This document shows, one piece after another, positions 1-9,205 of a stretch of DNA of 64,000 nucleotides. The notes beneath the pieces were generated by a model. The model saw nothing but the letters and a program-made list of their open reading frames with translations. It was not told where the DNA came from and did no database searches. The stretch is taken from positions 124,001-188,000 of the forward strand of contig VGEP01000002.1 in NCBI GenBank assembly GCA_016869215.1, given 5' to 3'. The first letter of the stretch is position 1, and each line of letters starts with the position of its first letter. The position numbers were made by a program, and so were the translations under genes. Origin of the DNA: Alphaproteobacteria bacterium. GTDB taxonomy: Bacteria > Pseudomonadota > Alphaproteobacteria > Rhizobiales > Xanthobacteraceae.

Positions 1-228
1 GAACGGCAGGCCGTAGTAGATGCCGAGCGTGACCAGCAACACGATCCATTTGATCCGCCGATACGTGCCGGTGACGCGCTGCGGATAGATCTTGCGCCGC
101 GGCACATAGAGCGGCGTGTCGTCGTCAGGCTCGTCGAACTGCGTTGTGTCGTTGACGGCGACGAGCCGCGCTTTCGGAGCGGCGGCCACCGATTCCGGTT
201 CGCTCCCCGCGCCTCGCGGTGTCGTCAT
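1..228 (-). CDS. ccoG: CcoG/RdxA, cbb3 oxidase accessory protein (N-terminal part)
   Basis: CcoG is a membrane-bound polyferredoxin needed to handle copper during assembly of cbb3 oxidase. Only the first 76 codons lie in the window; the frame is open to the window edge. The segment has a polar N-terminus, then the family signature around VPRRKIYPQRVTG and the first membrane helix (IKWIVLLVTLGIYYGLPF). It lies 27 bases downstream of ccoP, on the same strand, which is the usual ccoNOQP-ccoG order. The ATG at 228 was chosen because it gives the normal short hydrophilic leader; the ferredoxin cysteines would lie outside the window. Confidence 0.88.
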   Translation of the reverse strand, partial: MTTPRGAGSEPESVAAAPKARLVAVNDTTQFDEPDDDTPLYVPRRKIYPQRVTGTYRRIKWIVLLVTLGIYYGLPF

Positions 229-255
229 CAACGAACCCTGCGCAGCAGACACGGT

Positions 256-1137
256 TCACCTCTCGCCGCCGCCCAGCGTATGCACGTAGACCGTCAGCGC
301 CTTGATGGTCGTGTCGTCGAGGCGGCCGGCCCAGGCCGGCATCACCGCGCCGCGGCCGTTCCAGATTCCGTCGACGATCGCCGCGCGATCGGCACCGTAG
401 AGCCATATGCTGTCGGTCACGTTGGGCGCGCCGACCTCGCGCTTCCCCTTGCCGTCATCGCCGTGGCACGACGCGCATTGCGCGGCAAAGACCTGCTTGC
501 CGAGCGTCAGGTTGGCGTTGGCGCCGACGGGAAGCCCGGCCATCGACAGAACATGGTCCGCCGCGGCCTCGATCTCCGGACGCTTCATGATGTTGTCGCG
601 GCCGAACGCGGGCATCGAACCGAGCCGCGTCTTGGGATCGGCGGACCGGATTCCATGGCGGATGGTGGCCTCGATGTCGTCGAGCTTGCCGCCCCACAGC
701 CACTCGTCATCGTTGAGATTCGGATAGCCCTTGGCGCCGCCGCCGCCTGGACCGTGGCACGGCGCGCAATTGTCGCCGAACGCGGGACGGCCAAGCGCGC
801 GCGCGAAGTCCAGCAACTGGGGGTCCGAAGCGATCTCAGCCGCCGAAGCGGCGCCGAGCTTATCCATCAGCGGACCGCGCTGCGCCTTGAGCGCCGCCAG
901 ATCGGACACGATGGCCTCGCGCGAGTGCCACCCGAACGTGCCGGTCGTGTAGCTCGCGACCAGCGGCCACGACGGATAGACGATCCAGTAGCCGATCGAC
1001 CAGACGATGGTCGCGTAGAAGATCCAAAGCCACCACCGCGGCAGCGGCGTGTTCAGCTCGCGAATGCCGTCCCACTCGTGACCGGTCGTTTGCGTGCCGG
1101 TGTAAGAGTCGAACTCGGGTTGCGTTCGGTCGGTCAT
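256..1137 (-). CDS. ccoP: cbb3-type cytochrome c oxidase subunit III (dihaem CcoP)
   Basis: CcoP is the dihaem cytochrome c subunit that takes electrons and passes them to CcoO in the high-affinity cbb3 oxidase of the inner membrane. The 293-residue protein has an N-terminal membrane anchor near residues 34-58 and two periplasmic cytochrome c domains with CAPCH at 124-128 and CASCH at 221-225. Methionines in MPAF (about 175) and MPAW (about 266) are the likely axial ligands. Length is typical for the family. The reading frame is open further upstream, but the ATG at 1137 gives the standard start (MTDRTQPEFD) just after ccoQ. Confidence 0.96.
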   Translation of the reverse strand: MTDRTQPEFDSYTGTQTTGHEWDGIRELNTPLPRWWLWIFYATIVWSIGYWIVYPSWPLVASYTTGTFGWHSREAIVSDLAALKAQRGPLMDKLGAASAAEIASDPQLLDFARALGRPAFGDNCAPCHGPGGGGAKGYPNLNDDEWLWGGKLDDIEATIRHGIRSADPKTRLGSMPAFGRDNIMKRPEIEAAADHVLSMAGLPVGANANLTLGKQVFAAQCASCHGDDGKGKREVGAPNVTDSIWLYGADRAAIVDGIWNGRGAVMPAWAGRLDDTTIKALTVYVHTLGGGER

Positions 1138-1142
1138 GGCAT

Positions 1143-1298
1143 TCAGTCCTCTCGCAACGGCATGCGGGCGGCTTCGTCGAACTGGCTCTGCCGGGACGGC
1201 CACAGCGCGTAGGCGAGCACGGCGAGGAACACGGCGACGAAGTAGATGAGGCCCCAGGTCTGCGCGAAACCGGCGAGGGCCAGATAGGTCGATGACAT
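1143..1298 (-). CDS. ccoQ: cbb3 oxidase small subunit CcoQ
   Basis: A 51-residue single-span membrane protein between ccoO and ccoP, the position of CcoQ. It has one hydrophobic helix (about residues 17-33) followed by the short basic/acidic tail containing WPSRQSQFDEAARMPL. CcoQ stabilises the interaction of CcoP with the CcoNO core. The ATG at 1298 lies 11 bases after the ccoO stop, and the stop lies 5 bases before the ccoP start, consistent with one cotranscribed operon. Confidence 0.93.
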   Translation of the reverse strand: MSSTYLALAGFAQTWGLIYFVAVFLAVLAYALWPSRQSQFDEAARMPLRED

Positions 1299-1309
1299 GA
1301 CGATCCTCG

Positions 1310-2044
1310 CTAGCGAATGTTGGCTTTGTTGTCGTAGAGCTTGAAGTCGACGTGCGTTCCCAGGTGCTGGAGATACGCAATCAGCGCGTCGGCCTCGGTG
1401 ATGCGCTGCGGATTGCCGTCGAAGTCCCGCGCCTGCGTCTTCGGATAGCGCTTGACCAGGGTGTCGGCATCGGGCGAATCCGTCGTCGCTTGCGCGCGAA
1501 GATCGGCTTTGGCGTTCTGGATCATCTCCGGCGTATACGGCACGCCGAGATGCGCCTGGACCTTCAGGTCGTTCTCGATGTGGGCGTAAGGGAGCTCGGT
1601 CCGCGCCAGCCACGGATAGGCCGGCATGATCGAGCCCGGCACTACTGACTTCGGCGAGTTGAAATGATCGCGGTGCCACTCGTCGGAATACTTGCCGCCG
1701 ACGCGCGCGAGATCGGGGCCGGTGCGCTTGGAGCCCCACTGGAACGGCCGGTCGTACATGCTCTCAGCCGCGAGCGAATAGTGGCCGTAGCGCTCGACCT
1801 CATCACGCAGCGGGCGGATCATCTGCGAGTGGCAGTTGTAACAACCCTCGCGGATGTAGATGTTGCGGCCTGCCAGTTCGAGCGGCGTGTAGGGCCGCAC
1901 GCCCGAGACCCTTTCGATCGTGCTCTTGAGATAGAACAGCGGCACGATCTCGACCAGACCTCCGATCGCGATGACGATCAGCACGCCGATCAGGAGCAGG
2001 ATCGAGTTCTTTTCCAGAATTCGGTGTTTGGCCCACAACGACAT
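1310..2044 (-). CDS. ccoO: cbb3-type cytochrome c oxidase subunit II (monohaem CcoO)
   Basis: CcoO is the monohaem cytochrome c subunit of cbb3 oxidase. The 244-residue protein starts with a cytoplasmic tip and one membrane helix (about residues 15-37), followed by a periplasmic haem domain with CYNCH at 68-72 and the conserved context [14 protein letters not shown]. The open frame continues 20 codons upstream into the end of ccoN; the ATG at 2044 (MSLWAKHR) matches the normal family start and leaves 13 bases after ccoN. It is translated from the same operon as ccoN, ccoQ and ccoP. Confidence 0.96.
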   Translation of the reverse strand: MSLWAKHRILEKNSILLLIGVLIVIAIGGLVEIVPLFYLKSTIERVSGVRPYTPLELAGRNIYIREGCYNCHSQMIRPLRDEVERYGHYSLAAESMYDRPFQWGSKRTGPDLARVGGKYSDEWHRDHFNSPKSVVPGSIMPAYPWLARTELPYAHIENDLKVQAHLGVPYTPEMIQNAKADLRAQATTDSPDADTLVKRYPKTQARDFDGNPQRITEADALIAYLQHLGTHVDFKLYDNKANIR

Positions 2045-2057
2045 CGATCGGCTCCCG

Positions 2058-3701
2058 CTATTCCGCAGGCTGCAGCGCAGGCCGTGAAGCCGGCGCGCTT
2101 TCATTGACGGTCTTCCAGAGATTCCAAGCCATGATCAGCGCGCCGGCGACGAACAGCGCCCCGCCGAGCGCGCGGATCACGTAGAAGGGATGCATGGCCT
2201 CCACGGTTTCGATGAAGCTGTATTCGAGGAAGCCGAGATTGGTGTAGGCGCGCCACATGAGACCCTGCAGGATGCCGGACACCCACATCGCCGAGATGTA
2301 GAGCACGATGCCGATGGTCGAAATCCAGAAGTGCCAGTTGACCAGCTTGAGCGAGTAGAGCCGCTCGCGGTTCCACAGCCACGGCACCAGGCAATAGATC
2401 GCGCCGAACGAGATGTAGCCGACCCAGCCTAGCGCGCCGGAATGCACGTGGCCGATGGTCCAGTCGGTGTAATGGCTGAGTGAGTTGACCGCCTTCACCG
2501 ACATCAGCGGGCCTTCGAAGGTCGACATGCCGTAGAAGGCGACGGAGACCACCATCATCCGCAGCACCGGATCGGTGCGCAGCTTGTCCCACGCGCCTGA
2601 CAGCGTCATCAGGCCGTTGATCATGCCGCCCCACGACGGCATCCACAGCATGATCGAGAACGTCATGCCGAGCGTCTGCGTCCAGTCCGGCAGCGCCGTG
2701 TAGTGCAGGTGATGCGGGCCGGCCCAGATGTAGAGGAAGATCAGCGCCCAGAAGTGGATGATCGACAGCCGGTAGGAATAGACCGGGCGCTCGGCGCGCT
2801 TGGGGATGAAGTAGTACATGATGCCGAGGAAGCCGGCGGTCAGAAAGAAGCCGACCGCGTTGTGGCCGTACCACCACTGCACCATGGCGTCCTGCACGCC
2901 CGCCCAGACGATGTAGGACTTGGGCGAGAACAGCGATACCGGGATCGCGGCGTTGTTGCCGAGGTGCAGGACCGCGATCGTCAGGATGAAGGCAAGATAG
3001 AACCAGTTGGCGACGTAGATATGCGGCTCGGTGCGCCGCATGATCGTGCCGAGATAGACGAGAAGATAAACGACCCAGACGACGGTCAGCCACAGGTCGG
3101 CGTACCACTCGGGCTCGGCGTATTCCTTGGACTGCGTGATGCCAAGGAGATAGCCAGTGCCCGCTATGACGATGAAGAAGTTGTAGCCCAGCACCACGAA
3201 CCACGGTGCGATGTCGCCGACCATGCGCGCGCGGCTGGTACGCTGCACGACATAGAATGACGTCGCGATCAACACGTTGCCGCCGAACGCGAAAATCACC
3301 GCCGACGTGTGCAACGGCCGGATGCGTCCGAAGGTCAGCCAGGCGATGTCCAGATTCAGAACGGGAAACGCAAGCTGCAGCGCCGCCAGCAGGCCGACGC
3401 TGAAGCCGGCAATGCCCCAGATCATGGCGGCGACGGTCGCGAACTTGACCGGGCCCATGTTGTAGTTGGGTTTGCCGCCAATCTCGAGCGGAATGGGCTC
3501 GGCCGGCCGGGCGTAGTAGCGGTTCACGATGGCGAACACCGCCGCCACGCTGCCCGCAGCGAAGAGATAGGCATGGAAGGCATATTCGGGCGTGTGCGCC
3601 TGTGCGGCGACGACGATCGACAGCAGCGCGAGCGCTGCGAACGCAAGCCCGGCGCCAAGTTCTCCGCCGGTCATCGATTTCCGGGTCGTCATGGTTGGCA
3701 T
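2058..3701 (-). CDS. ccoN: cbb3-type cytochrome c oxidase subunit I (CcoN)
   Basis: CcoN is the catalytic haem-copper subunit that reduces oxygen with very high affinity and pumps protons. The protein of about 547 residues is almost entirely membrane helices (about 12) and contains the conserved [17 protein letters not shown] segment with the haem ligand histidine, the [10 protein letters not shown] pair for CuB, and the [12 protein letters not shown] haem-ligand segment. The frame is open upstream with a TTG at 3716, but the ATG at 3701 (or 3692) is more likely. It is the first gene of a ccoNOQPG operon and has an FNR/FixK-type box 59 bases upstream, so induction under low oxygen is expected. 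Confidence 0.97.
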   Translation of the reverse strand: MPTMTTRKSMTGGELGAGLAFAALALLSIVVAAQAHTPEYAFHAYLFAAGSVAAVFAIVNRYYARPAEPIPLEIGGKPNYNMGPVKFATVAAMIWGIAGFSVGLLAALQLAFPVLNLDIAWLTFGRIRPLHTSAVIFAFGGNVLIATSFYVVQRTSRARMVGDIAPWFVVLGYNFFIVIAGTGYLLGITQSKEYAEPEWYADLWLTVVWVVYLLVYLGTIMRRTEPHIYVANWFYLAFILTIAVLHLGNNAAIPVSLFSPKSYIVWAGVQDAMVQWWYGHNAVGFFLTAGFLGIMYYFIPKRAERPVYSYRLSIIHFWALIFLYIWAGPHHLHYTALPDWTQTLGMTFSIMLWMPSWGGMINGLMTLSGAWDKLRTDPVLRMMVVSVAFYGMSTFEGPLMSVKAVNSLSHYTDWTIGHVHSGALGWVGYISFGAIYCLVPWLWNRERLYSLKLVNWHFWISTIGIVLYISAMWVSGILQGLMWRAYTNLGFLEYSFIETVEAMHPFYVIRALGGALFVAGALIMAWNLWKTVNESAPASRPALQPAE

Positions 3702-3759
3702 GTCTGCGGATCCCAAAACGGCAGCCGCGACAAACTGCCGGGTTCGCCGCGCCGCAACA

Positions 3760-3773
3760 TTGACTCACATCAA
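3760..3773 (-). promoter_or_regulatory. FNR/FixK-type anaerobox upstream of ccoN
   Basis: The 14-mer TTGACTCACATCAA has the TTGA-N6-TCAA dyad of FNR/FixK sites. It lies about 59 bases before the ccoN start and 61 bases from the end of the DUF6455 gene. The FixK-type regulator is encoded about 0.5 kb away, so FixK activation of ccoNOQP under low oxygen is the direct reading. The site is seen in the sequence; binding is inferred. Confidence 0.85.
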
Positions 3774-3834
3774 CTGCGTGCACGGATGCGGACCGGCTAC
3801 GTCATTTGGAGAGCATCGTTCTGAATCGCGCCGG

Positions 3835-4260
3835 CTACGGCTTGACACCGTGCGTTGCGCGCACCGCGAGTAGAAGATCGGCGTTCGGGCAACGGTCGGC
3901 CCACGATGCGTTGGTTCCGCCGCGATCCAGGTCGTGCCGGCAGTCGGTCTTGTCGAGGCACAAGGCGCAGGCACGTTCCGCCTCGCGGGCCAGTTCGGGG
4001 AGCGTGGAGCGGATGGCGACGGGATCGATGTCCAGGCTGGCCATTCGCCTGGTCAAGAGATCGGCCGAATTGGGCCACTTGCCGGGCCAAGCCCGCCGTG
4101 CGCTGCGGCCCTGTCCGATTTCTGCGCTTTCGTTGCCGCGCGGCGCGGTTGGACCTTGCTGCGTTGGCGCCGCAGCACAGGTCCGGTCGCGCCAGCTCAG
4201 CCACCGCTGAGCCAAGCTCGCGAGGAGCGAAGCCTGCCGATATGCGTTAGGATCGGTCAT
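3835..4260 (-). CDS. DUF6455 family small protein
   Basis: A 141-residue protein of no known function, directly downstream of the fixK-type regulator on the same strand and probably cotranscribed. The C-terminal half fits the DUF6455 pattern: MASLDIDP, then ELAREAERACALCLDKTDC with a cysteine pair, then a later CPNADLL. The cysteine spacing suggests metal or redox chemistry, but this is inference. The frame is open to an ATG at 4302 that overlaps the end of the regulator; the ATG at 4260 (MTDPNAYRQ) starts closer to the conserved part and is preferred. Such genes recur next to Fnr/FixK regulators and cco genes in Alphaproteobacteria. Confidence 0.7.
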   Translation of the reverse strand: MTDPNAYRQASLLASLAQRWLSWRDRTCAAAPTQQGPTAPRGNESAEIGQGRSARRAWPGKWPNSADLLTRRMASLDIDPVAIRSTLPELAREAERACALCLDKTDCRHDLDRGGTNASWADRCPNADLLLAVRATHGVKP

Positions 4261-4292
4261 CGCCGGGTCCATGCCGCAGCAACCGCACATTC

Positions 4293-4982
4293 TCAGCCGC
4301 AAATCCGGGCGAGCGCCGAGCGATTGCGCAGCACGACACGCCGCGATGTCGGCAGTTCGATGGTGGCGGCATTCTCGAGATCGGTCAGCATGCGCGACAC
4401 GGTCTCGATGGTGAGGCCGAGATAGTCCGCAATGTCTTGCCGCGACATCGGCAGTTCGACTGCGTTCCCATTCGTAGAGCGCTTGGCCATTTCAAGCAGG
4501 AACGCTGCGACGCGCTCCTTCGCGGTCTTGATCAGCAGCAGGATGTGGTCCTGGACACACCGGAGCTCGCGGCTGGCTTCGGCCCAGAGCTGGCGGGCGA
4601 CCTCGTTGTCGCGGTCCGCGAGCGCCATCAGCGCGCTGCGCTTGATCACCAGGATTTTCGAATCGGCGATAGCTTCGGCGGAGAACGTATGTTCCTCACC
4701 CGCTTCAAGGCCGAAAACGTCGCCCGGCAGATAGAAGGCGCCGATCTGGCGGCGACCGTCGGCCAGAACCTTGTAGGTCCGCACCGCGCCGCTCACGACC
4801 TTATAGAGATAATCGGCCGGCTCGTTCTCGCCGTAAACCTCGGCGTTGCGGGAAAACGGCATGGCCGCGCCCATCATCTCCATGGTCCCGGCGAGGGCAG
4901 CCTTGCCGCCCTGCGGCCGATGCCCCGCATGAGCCTCAGCCTGCCGAACCGTCCCCATCTGCGCTGCGTTGTGAACCAGCAT
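4293..4982 (-). CDS. fixK: Crp/Fnr-family regulator, FixK type
   Basis: This 229-residue transcription factor has a cyclic-nucleotide-like beta-roll (about residues 45-125), a long dimerisation helix and a C-terminal winged helix. The recognition helix carries E-T-V-S-R at about 193-197 in IADYLGLTIETVSRML, the residues that read TTGA half-sites in FNR and FixK. It has no cysteine cluster in the first 140 residues, so it should not hold the oxygen-labile Fe-S cluster of FNR; this is why FixK is preferred. One cysteine lies at 142 in the dimerisation helix. It sits divergent from fixL and next to ccoN, and two TTGA-N6-TCAA boxes nearby are probable targets. The ATG at 4982 has a GGAG sequence upstream. 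Confidence 0.87.
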   Translation of the reverse strand: MLVHNAAQMGTVRQAEAHAGHRPQGGKAALAGTMEMMGAAMPFSRNAEVYGENEPADYLYKVVSGAVRTYKVLADGRRQIGAFYLPGDVFGLEAGEEHTFSAEAIADSKILVIKRSALMALADRDNEVARQLWAEASRELRCVQDHILLLIKTAKERVAAFLLEMAKRSTNGNAVELPMSRQDIADYLGLTIETVSRMLTDLENAATIELPTSRRVVLRNRSALARICG

Positions 4983-5054
4983 GTCCCATCTCCTCGGCTA
5001 TCCGATGGATTACGGATAGGCGGAGCGATGGCCTTGGAAAATTCAGATATCCTC

Positions 5055-5074
5055 CCTACGGGATACCCCGTAGG
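5055..5074. promoter_or_regulatory. Inverted repeat CCTACGGG-N4-CCCGTAGG upstream of fixK
   Basis: A perfect 8-base inverted repeat with a 4-base spacer lies in the 164-base divergent region between fixK (start 4982) and fixL (start 5147), 73 bases from fixK. FixJ activates fixK in related bacteria, so this dyad is a candidate FixJ operator. That assignment is inferred from position; I do not recognise an exact published FixJ box in it. Confidence 0.5.
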
Positions 5075-5146
5075 CGCATGCGGCTGGCGATTTCCTCACG
5101 AAATCTCAATCGCTTATAATGCGCTGCGAAGAGGGCCGGAGAACGG

Positions 5147-6697
5147 ATGGCTGATTCGAGCGTCAATACCGGCGGCACCACGATTCCCGGTGCGCCGGGC
5201 CATTGGGCCGTGTCCCGGCAAACCGGATTTGTCTATGCGCTGACGCTCGCGCTGATCGCCGCCATATTCGTCGTATGCATCGTGGCGGGGCCGGCCCTCG
5301 GCGACCAGCCGCTCTATCTTTTCATGACGCCCGCGGTCCTGATCGCGGGAATCCTGGGCGGCATCGGGCCGGGACTTCTGGCAATCGCCGCCGGACTTGT
5401 CTTGCAGCTCTGCCTGACCGGCGAGCATGCCATTCTTGCGAATCCCGCCTCGGCAGATTTCGCCGGCGCCTGGGCGCGCGCTTTGACCTTTGCCGGAGTC
5501 GGCGCCGGCGTCTCATGGTTCGGACAGCGATTGCGCGCGACCCAGCGCGACGCCGCCGCGCTCGCGCAGGATGCAGCGTCCAGAGAGGCCCATCTGAAAT
5601 CGATTCTCGACACCATCCCCGAGGCGATGGTTGTGATCGACGAGCGCGGCACGATCCAGTCGTTCAGCGCCGCCGCAGAACGGCTGTTCGGCTACAAGCC
5701 GGAGGAGGCGATCGGAAGGAACGTCAAGATGCTGATGCCGTCGCCGTATCGCGAGGGTCACGACGGATATCTCGCCCGCTACCTCCAGACCGGCGAGCGG
5801 CGGATCATCGGCATCGGCCGCGTCGTGGTCGGCGAGCGCCGGGACGGCTCGACGTTTCCGATGGAGCTCGCCGTCGGCGAGATGATCTCAAGCCGGCGGC
5901 GTTTCTTCACCGGCTTCATCCGCGATCTGACCGAACGTCAGGAAACCGAAGCGCGCCTCCAGGAGTTGCAGTCCGAGCTTGTGCACATTTCCCGCCTGAC
6001 CGCGATGGGCGAGATGGCATCGACGCTGGCGCACGAGTTGAACCAGCCGCTGTCCGCCATTGCCAACTACATGAAGGGCTCCCGCCGGCTCCTGGAAGGC
6101 AACACCGACGAGCGGGTTGGCATGGTGCGCGACGCGATGAACAGCGCCGCCGACCAGGCTTTGCGCGCAGGGCAGATCATCCACCGACTGCGCGATTTCG
6201 TCGCCCGCGGCGAAAGCGAATATCGCGTCGAGGACATCAAGAAGCTCGTCGAGGAGGCCAGCGCGCTCGCTCTGGTCGGCGCCAAGGATCTCGGCGTTCG
6301 CGTTAGATTCCAGTTCGAACCGGGCGCCAGCCTGGCGCTCGCGGACCGGGTGCAAATCCAGCAAGTCATCCTCAACCTGATCAGGAACGCGATCGACGCC
6401 ATGCAGGAATCCGAAATCCGCGAACTGGCCGTGGCGGTCTCCCAGGCGCCGGACGAGATGATCAAGATCAGCGTGATCGACACCGGATCGGGCATCGCAC
6501 CCGAACTGGCCGATCAGCTGTTCCAGCCCTTCGTCACAACCAAGCGCCAGGGCATGGGCGTCGGGCTCTCGATTTCGCGAACGATTATCGAAGGCCACGG
6601 CGGACGCATCTGGGCCGAGTCCAGGCCGGGCGGCGGCACGATTTTCAGTTTCACCTTGCGCAAGGTGACCGATGAGGAGGTCGGCAATGCCGTCTGA
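5147..6697 (+). CDS. fixL: Oxygen-sensor histidine kinase FixL
   Basis: FixL senses oxygen through haem in a PAS domain and phosphorylates FixJ when oxygen is low. The 516-residue protein has membrane helices at about 28-50, 58-90 and 110-125, a PAS domain from about 150-265 and a histidine kinase. In the PAS domain H205 (GHDGYLARY) fits the proximal haem ligand and R225 in IIGIGR the distal arginine. H296 in [15 protein letters not shown] is the phosphorylated histidine; the ATPase shows DTGSGIAPE and GMGVGLSIS. The four-helix membrane type resembles the Sinorhizobium protein. It overlaps fixJ by 11 bases, so both are translated together. Confidence 0.94.
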   Translation: MADSSVNTGGTTIPGAPGHWAVSRQTGFVYALTLALIAAIFVVCIVAGPALGDQPLYLFMTPAVLIAGILGGIGPGLLAIAAGLVLQLCLTGEHAILANPASADFAGAWARALTFAGVGAGVSWFGQRLRATQRDAAALAQDAASREAHLKSILDTIPEAMVVIDERGTIQSFSAAAERLFGYKPEEAIGRNVKMLMPSPYREGHDGYLARYLQTGERRIIGIGRVVVGERRDGSTFPMELAVGEMISSRRRFFTGFIRDLTERQETEARLQELQSELVHISRLTAMGEMASTLAHELNQPLSAIANYMKGSRRLLEGNTDERVGMVRDAMNSAADQALRAGQIIHRLRDFVARGESEYRVEDIKKLVEEASALALVGAKDLGVRVRFQFEPGASLALADRVQIQQVILNLIRNAIDAMQESEIRELAVAVSQAPDEMIKISVIDTGSGIAPELADQLFQPFVTTKRQGMGVGLSISRTIIEGHGGRIWAESRPGGGTIFSFTLRKVTDEEVGNAV

Positions 6698-7331
6698 TAG
6701 CGCGGTGCATGTCATCGACGACGACAACGCCATGCGCGATTCGCTCGCCTTTCTTCTGAAGGCGGCCGGCGTCGAGGTTGAAACCTACGAGAGCGCCCTG
6801 GCGTTTCTGGACCGGCTGCCGAAATTGCAGGCCGGCTGCATCGTGACCGACGTCAGGATGCCGGGAATGAGCGGCCTCGATCTGCTGCGGCGGCTGCGCG
6901 AGCTGGGGAACGGCATGCCTGTCATCGTCATCACCGGACATGGCGACGTGCCGCTTGCGGTGGAAGCGATGAAGGCCGGCGCCGCCGACTTCATCGAGAA
7001 GCCGTTCGACGACGAAGTCCTGCTCGCGTCCGTGCGCGCGTCGCTGGCCACGCAATCGAGCGACCACGAACAGCAGGCGGCGCGCGCGGCGATCGCCGGC
7101 CGGCTTGCGGCGCTGTCCACCCGCGAGCGGCAGGTGCTGGAAGGGCTGGTCGCGGGAAATCCGAACAAGACGATCGCATTCGATCTCGGCATCAGCCCGC
7201 GGACGGTCGAAATCTACCGCGCCAACGTCATGACAAAGATGGAGGCGCGCAGCCTGTCCGACCTTGTGCGCATGGCCCTGGTGGGTGGCATCATCGATCC
7301 CGCGGCCGCCAATCGATCGGCGGGCCGTTAG
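6687..7331 (+). CDS. fixJ: Two-component response regulator FixJ
   Basis: FixJ is the FixL partner that activates fixK transcription. The 214-residue protein has a receiver domain with acidic pocket DDD at 11-13 and phosphoacceptor D55 ([13 protein letters not shown]), the switch lysine in IEKPF, and a LuxR/FixJ winged helix near 150-205 ([19 protein letters not shown], then [14 protein letters not shown]). The ATG at 6687 follows a GAGGAGG ribosome site inside the end of fixL, giving an 11-base overlap; this start gives the standard N-terminus. No output other than DNA binding is seen. Confidence 0.95.
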   Translation: MPSDSAVHVIDDDNAMRDSLAFLLKAAGVEVETYESALAFLDRLPKLQAGCIVTDVRMPGMSGLDLLRRLRELGNGMPVIVITGHGDVPLAVEAMKAGAADFIEKPFDDEVLLASVRASLATQSSDHEQQAARAAIAGRLAALSTRERQVLEGLVAGNPNKTIAFDLGISPRTVEIYRANVMTKMEARSLSDLVRMALVGGIIDPAAANRSAGR

Positions 7332-7352
7332 ACCGCGGCCTCCAACGCACCA

Positions 7353-7366
7353 TTGAGGTAGGTCAA
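7353..7366 (+). promoter_or_regulatory. FNR/FixK-type box upstream of single-domain receiver gene
   Basis: The 14-mer TTGAGGTAGGTCAA has the TTGA-N6-TCAA form. It lies 22 bases after the fixJ stop and 73 bases before the ATG of the receiver gene. It suggests that this gene has its own FixK-driven promoter in addition to any read-through from fixLJ. The motif is palindromic at the half-sites only; binding is inferred. Confidence 0.65.
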
Positions 7367-7438
7367 GGCCAGCCCGGCTTCGTTGCGCCATTAGTCGCCG
7401 ACGCAGGTTGCGAAGCGTCTGCTGACCCGGCGCACCAC

Positions 7439-7840
7439 ATGGAATCGAAGAGCCGTTCGGCAAATGATTGCGGCACGGTCGTCGTCATCGACGATGACGT
7501 GGCGGTCCGTAATTCTCTCAAATTCACCCTGGAGGTCGAGGGGTTTACCGTCCGGATTTTCGCGGATGGGCAGGAATTGCTCGACGATAAGCCGTTAACG
7601 CCGAGCGATTGTCTGGTGGTCGACCAGAATCTGCCGCGAATGCGCGGACTGGAACTCATTGCCGAGTTGCGCCGGCGAAACAACAAGGTCCCCGCCATCC
7701 TGATCACGACCAATCCGAGCGACGCCGTGCGCAGGCAGGCCTCCGCCGCCGGTGTGCCGATCGTCGAGAAGCCGCTCTTAAACAGCCTGCTGTTCGACGC
7801 TATCCGGCGAGCCATGCCCAATCCGCCGCCCGTGAATTGA
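7439..7840 (+). CDS. Single-domain response regulator, FixT-like candidate
   Basis: A 133-residue protein made of one receiver domain with no output domain. It keeps the acidic pocket (DDD at 18-20), phosphoacceptor D62 (CLVVDQNLPRMRG), a conserved threonine in LITTN and the lysine in IVEKP. It follows fixLJ on the same strand with a FixK-type box between. In Caulobacter, FixT is a single-domain receiver homologue, controlled by the Fix pathway, that inhibits FixL; position and promoter make the same role plausible here. Unlike Caulobacter FixT as I recall it, only two cysteines (11 and 58) are present, so no Fe-S cluster is expected. A role in another phosphorelay cannot be excluded. Confidence 0.75.
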   Translation: MESKSRSANDCGTVVVIDDDVAVRNSLKFTLEVEGFTVRIFADGQELLDDKPLTPSDCLVVDQNLPRMRGLELIAELRRRNNKVPAILITTNPSDAVRRQASAAGVPIVEKPLLNSLLFDAIRRAMPNPPPVN

Positions 7841-8139
7841 GCGGCTGCGCGGCCTTGTGGCCGCCGTCGTGTATTCGTCTCGCAACGCACACAATCGCGC
7901 GGCGATATGAAGCGCCTGGAAGCAAGCGCGGCGTGCAACGCCGGCGGATTGCGGCGGCGTCCATAGTGCCGCAGCGGCCATCCCGAGCCGGCCCGCGCCC
8001 TTGACCGCAAACATCCGATTGGGGAAGCTTCCATCGCAGGACCGAAGTCAACGACCACGACGAAACAAAGCCGGGCCGAATAATAAGAGCCCAGGACCAG
8101 AACGCGGCCTGCACGGCAGTACAACGTGGGAGGCTGCGA
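7841..8139. other. Intergenic region without recognised gene
   Basis: About 300 bases between the receiver gene and the Bug receptor gene. No open frame here looks like a protein, and I see no clear operator or terminator. The last 60 bases must hold the promoter of the acyl-CoA operon. Confidence 0.6.
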
Positions 8140-9117
8140 ATGTCCAAGGTCATTGTTGCGGCATTGCTGTGCGCCGCATCCGCACTGTTCGGCGCCGATA
8201 CCGGTCACGCCCAGGCCTACCCGAACAAACCGATCAAGATGGTCGTGCCATTCCCCGCCGGCGGTCCGACGGACGCAATGGCGCGGATCGTTTCCGACCG
8301 GCTGAGCGCGGTTCTCGGTCAAAGCGTCGTGGTCGAGAACCGCGGCGGCGGTGCGGGCGGAAGCATCGGCGCGAAGTTCGTCGCGACCTCGGATCCCGAC
8401 GGCTACACCTTCCTGATCACGCCGGGCGGAGCGCTGACAACCGGCCCCGCGGTCCATCCGAATATCGGCTACGACGCCGACAAGGCGTTCCTGCCCGTCG
8501 GACAGGTCATGACGTCGCCGCTGATCATGGCCGTGCATCCGAGCGTGCCGGCGAAGACCATCAAGGAGCTGGTCGCCTACGCAAAGGCCAATCCGGGCAA
8601 ACTGACGTGGGGCTCGCAGGGCTTCGGCACCGCGCCGCATCTGCTCGCCGAGCTGTTCAAGCTCGAAGAGAAGGTGAACATCCTGCACGTGCCCTATCGC
8701 GGCACCGCACCGATGCTCGCCGCCATTGTGGCCGGAGAAATTCAGGTCGTTATCGATCCGATGTTCACCGCGCTGCCCCAGGTGCTCGGCGGAAAGATCA
8801 ATGCGCTCGCGGTGACGTCGGATGAACGCGTCGAAAAGCTTCCGAACGTCCCGACGGTCGCGCAGGCGGGATTTCCGAAACTGCGGAACACGTTCTGGCT
8901 CGGTGTCGTGGTTCCGGCCGGCACCCCGGCTGCGATCGTCGACAGGCTCAACGCCGCTTTCCGCGACGCGCTCGCGCAGCCGGAAGCCAGGACGCGGTTG
9001 TCCAACCTTGGCGCCACGCCGAAGGTCACCTCGCCCGCCGAATTCGGCAAATTCCTCGCCGACGAACGCGCGGTATGGAAAGGTGTCGTGCAGGCTGCCA
9101 ACATCAAGGTTCAATAG
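8140..9117 (+). CDS. Bug/TctC-family periplasmic solute-binding receptor
   Basis: A 325-residue tripartite tricarboxylate transporter (TTT) family receptor. It has a Sec signal peptide ending near ADTGHAQ-AYP, then the family core YPNKPIKMVVPFPAGGPTD, GGGAGGSIGAKFV and the PDGYTFL segment. Bug proteins bind carboxylates in the periplasm; many have no dedicated membrane partners nearby, and none are seen here. It begins a run of fatty or cyclic acyl-CoA degradation genes on the same strand, so its ligand may be the acid fed into that pathway. A hairpin follows the gene, so it may be transcribed separately. Confidence 0.9.
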   Translation: MSKVIVAALLCAASALFGADTGHAQAYPNKPIKMVVPFPAGGPTDAMARIVSDRLSAVLGQSVVVENRGGGAGGSIGAKFVATSDPDGYTFLITPGGALTTGPAVHPNIGYDADKAFLPVGQVMTSPLIMAVHPSVPAKTIKELVAYAKANPGKLTWGSQGFGTAPHLLAELFKLEEKVNILHVPYRGTAPMLAAIVAGEIQVVIDPMFTALPQVLGGKINALAVTSDERVEKLPNVPTVAQAGFPKLRNTFWLGVVVPAGTPAAIVDRLNAAFRDALAQPEARTRLSNLGATPKVTSPAEFGKFLADERAVWKGVVQAANIKVQ

Positions 9118-9133
9118 TTTGTCGAAACAAGAC

Positions 9134-9160
9134 GCGGCTCTCCGGCCTCCGGGGAGCCGC
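9134..9160 (+). terminator. Hairpin after Bug receptor gene
   Basis: GCGGCTCTCCGG and CCGGGGAGCCGC form a 12-base stem with one G-T pair and a 3-base loop, 16 bases after the stop codon. There is no U-run after it, so termination may be partial. It separates the receptor from the dehydrogenase operon. Confidence 0.55.
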
Positions 9161-9205
9161 CAAGCACCGGCTCCATCGTTCCTTCATCAGTGAAATGCGT
9201 TTGTA

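Noticed and set aside
2101-3783. Long 560-codon frame opposite in phase to ccoN on the same strand
   Set aside because: Arginine/histidine-rich shadow of ccoN in another frame; ccoN has clear haem-copper motifs.
256-4982. FixK-type regulator as an oxygen-sensing FNR
   Set aside because: No N-terminal cysteine cluster for an Fe-S centre; only one cysteine in the dimerisation helix before the C-terminus.
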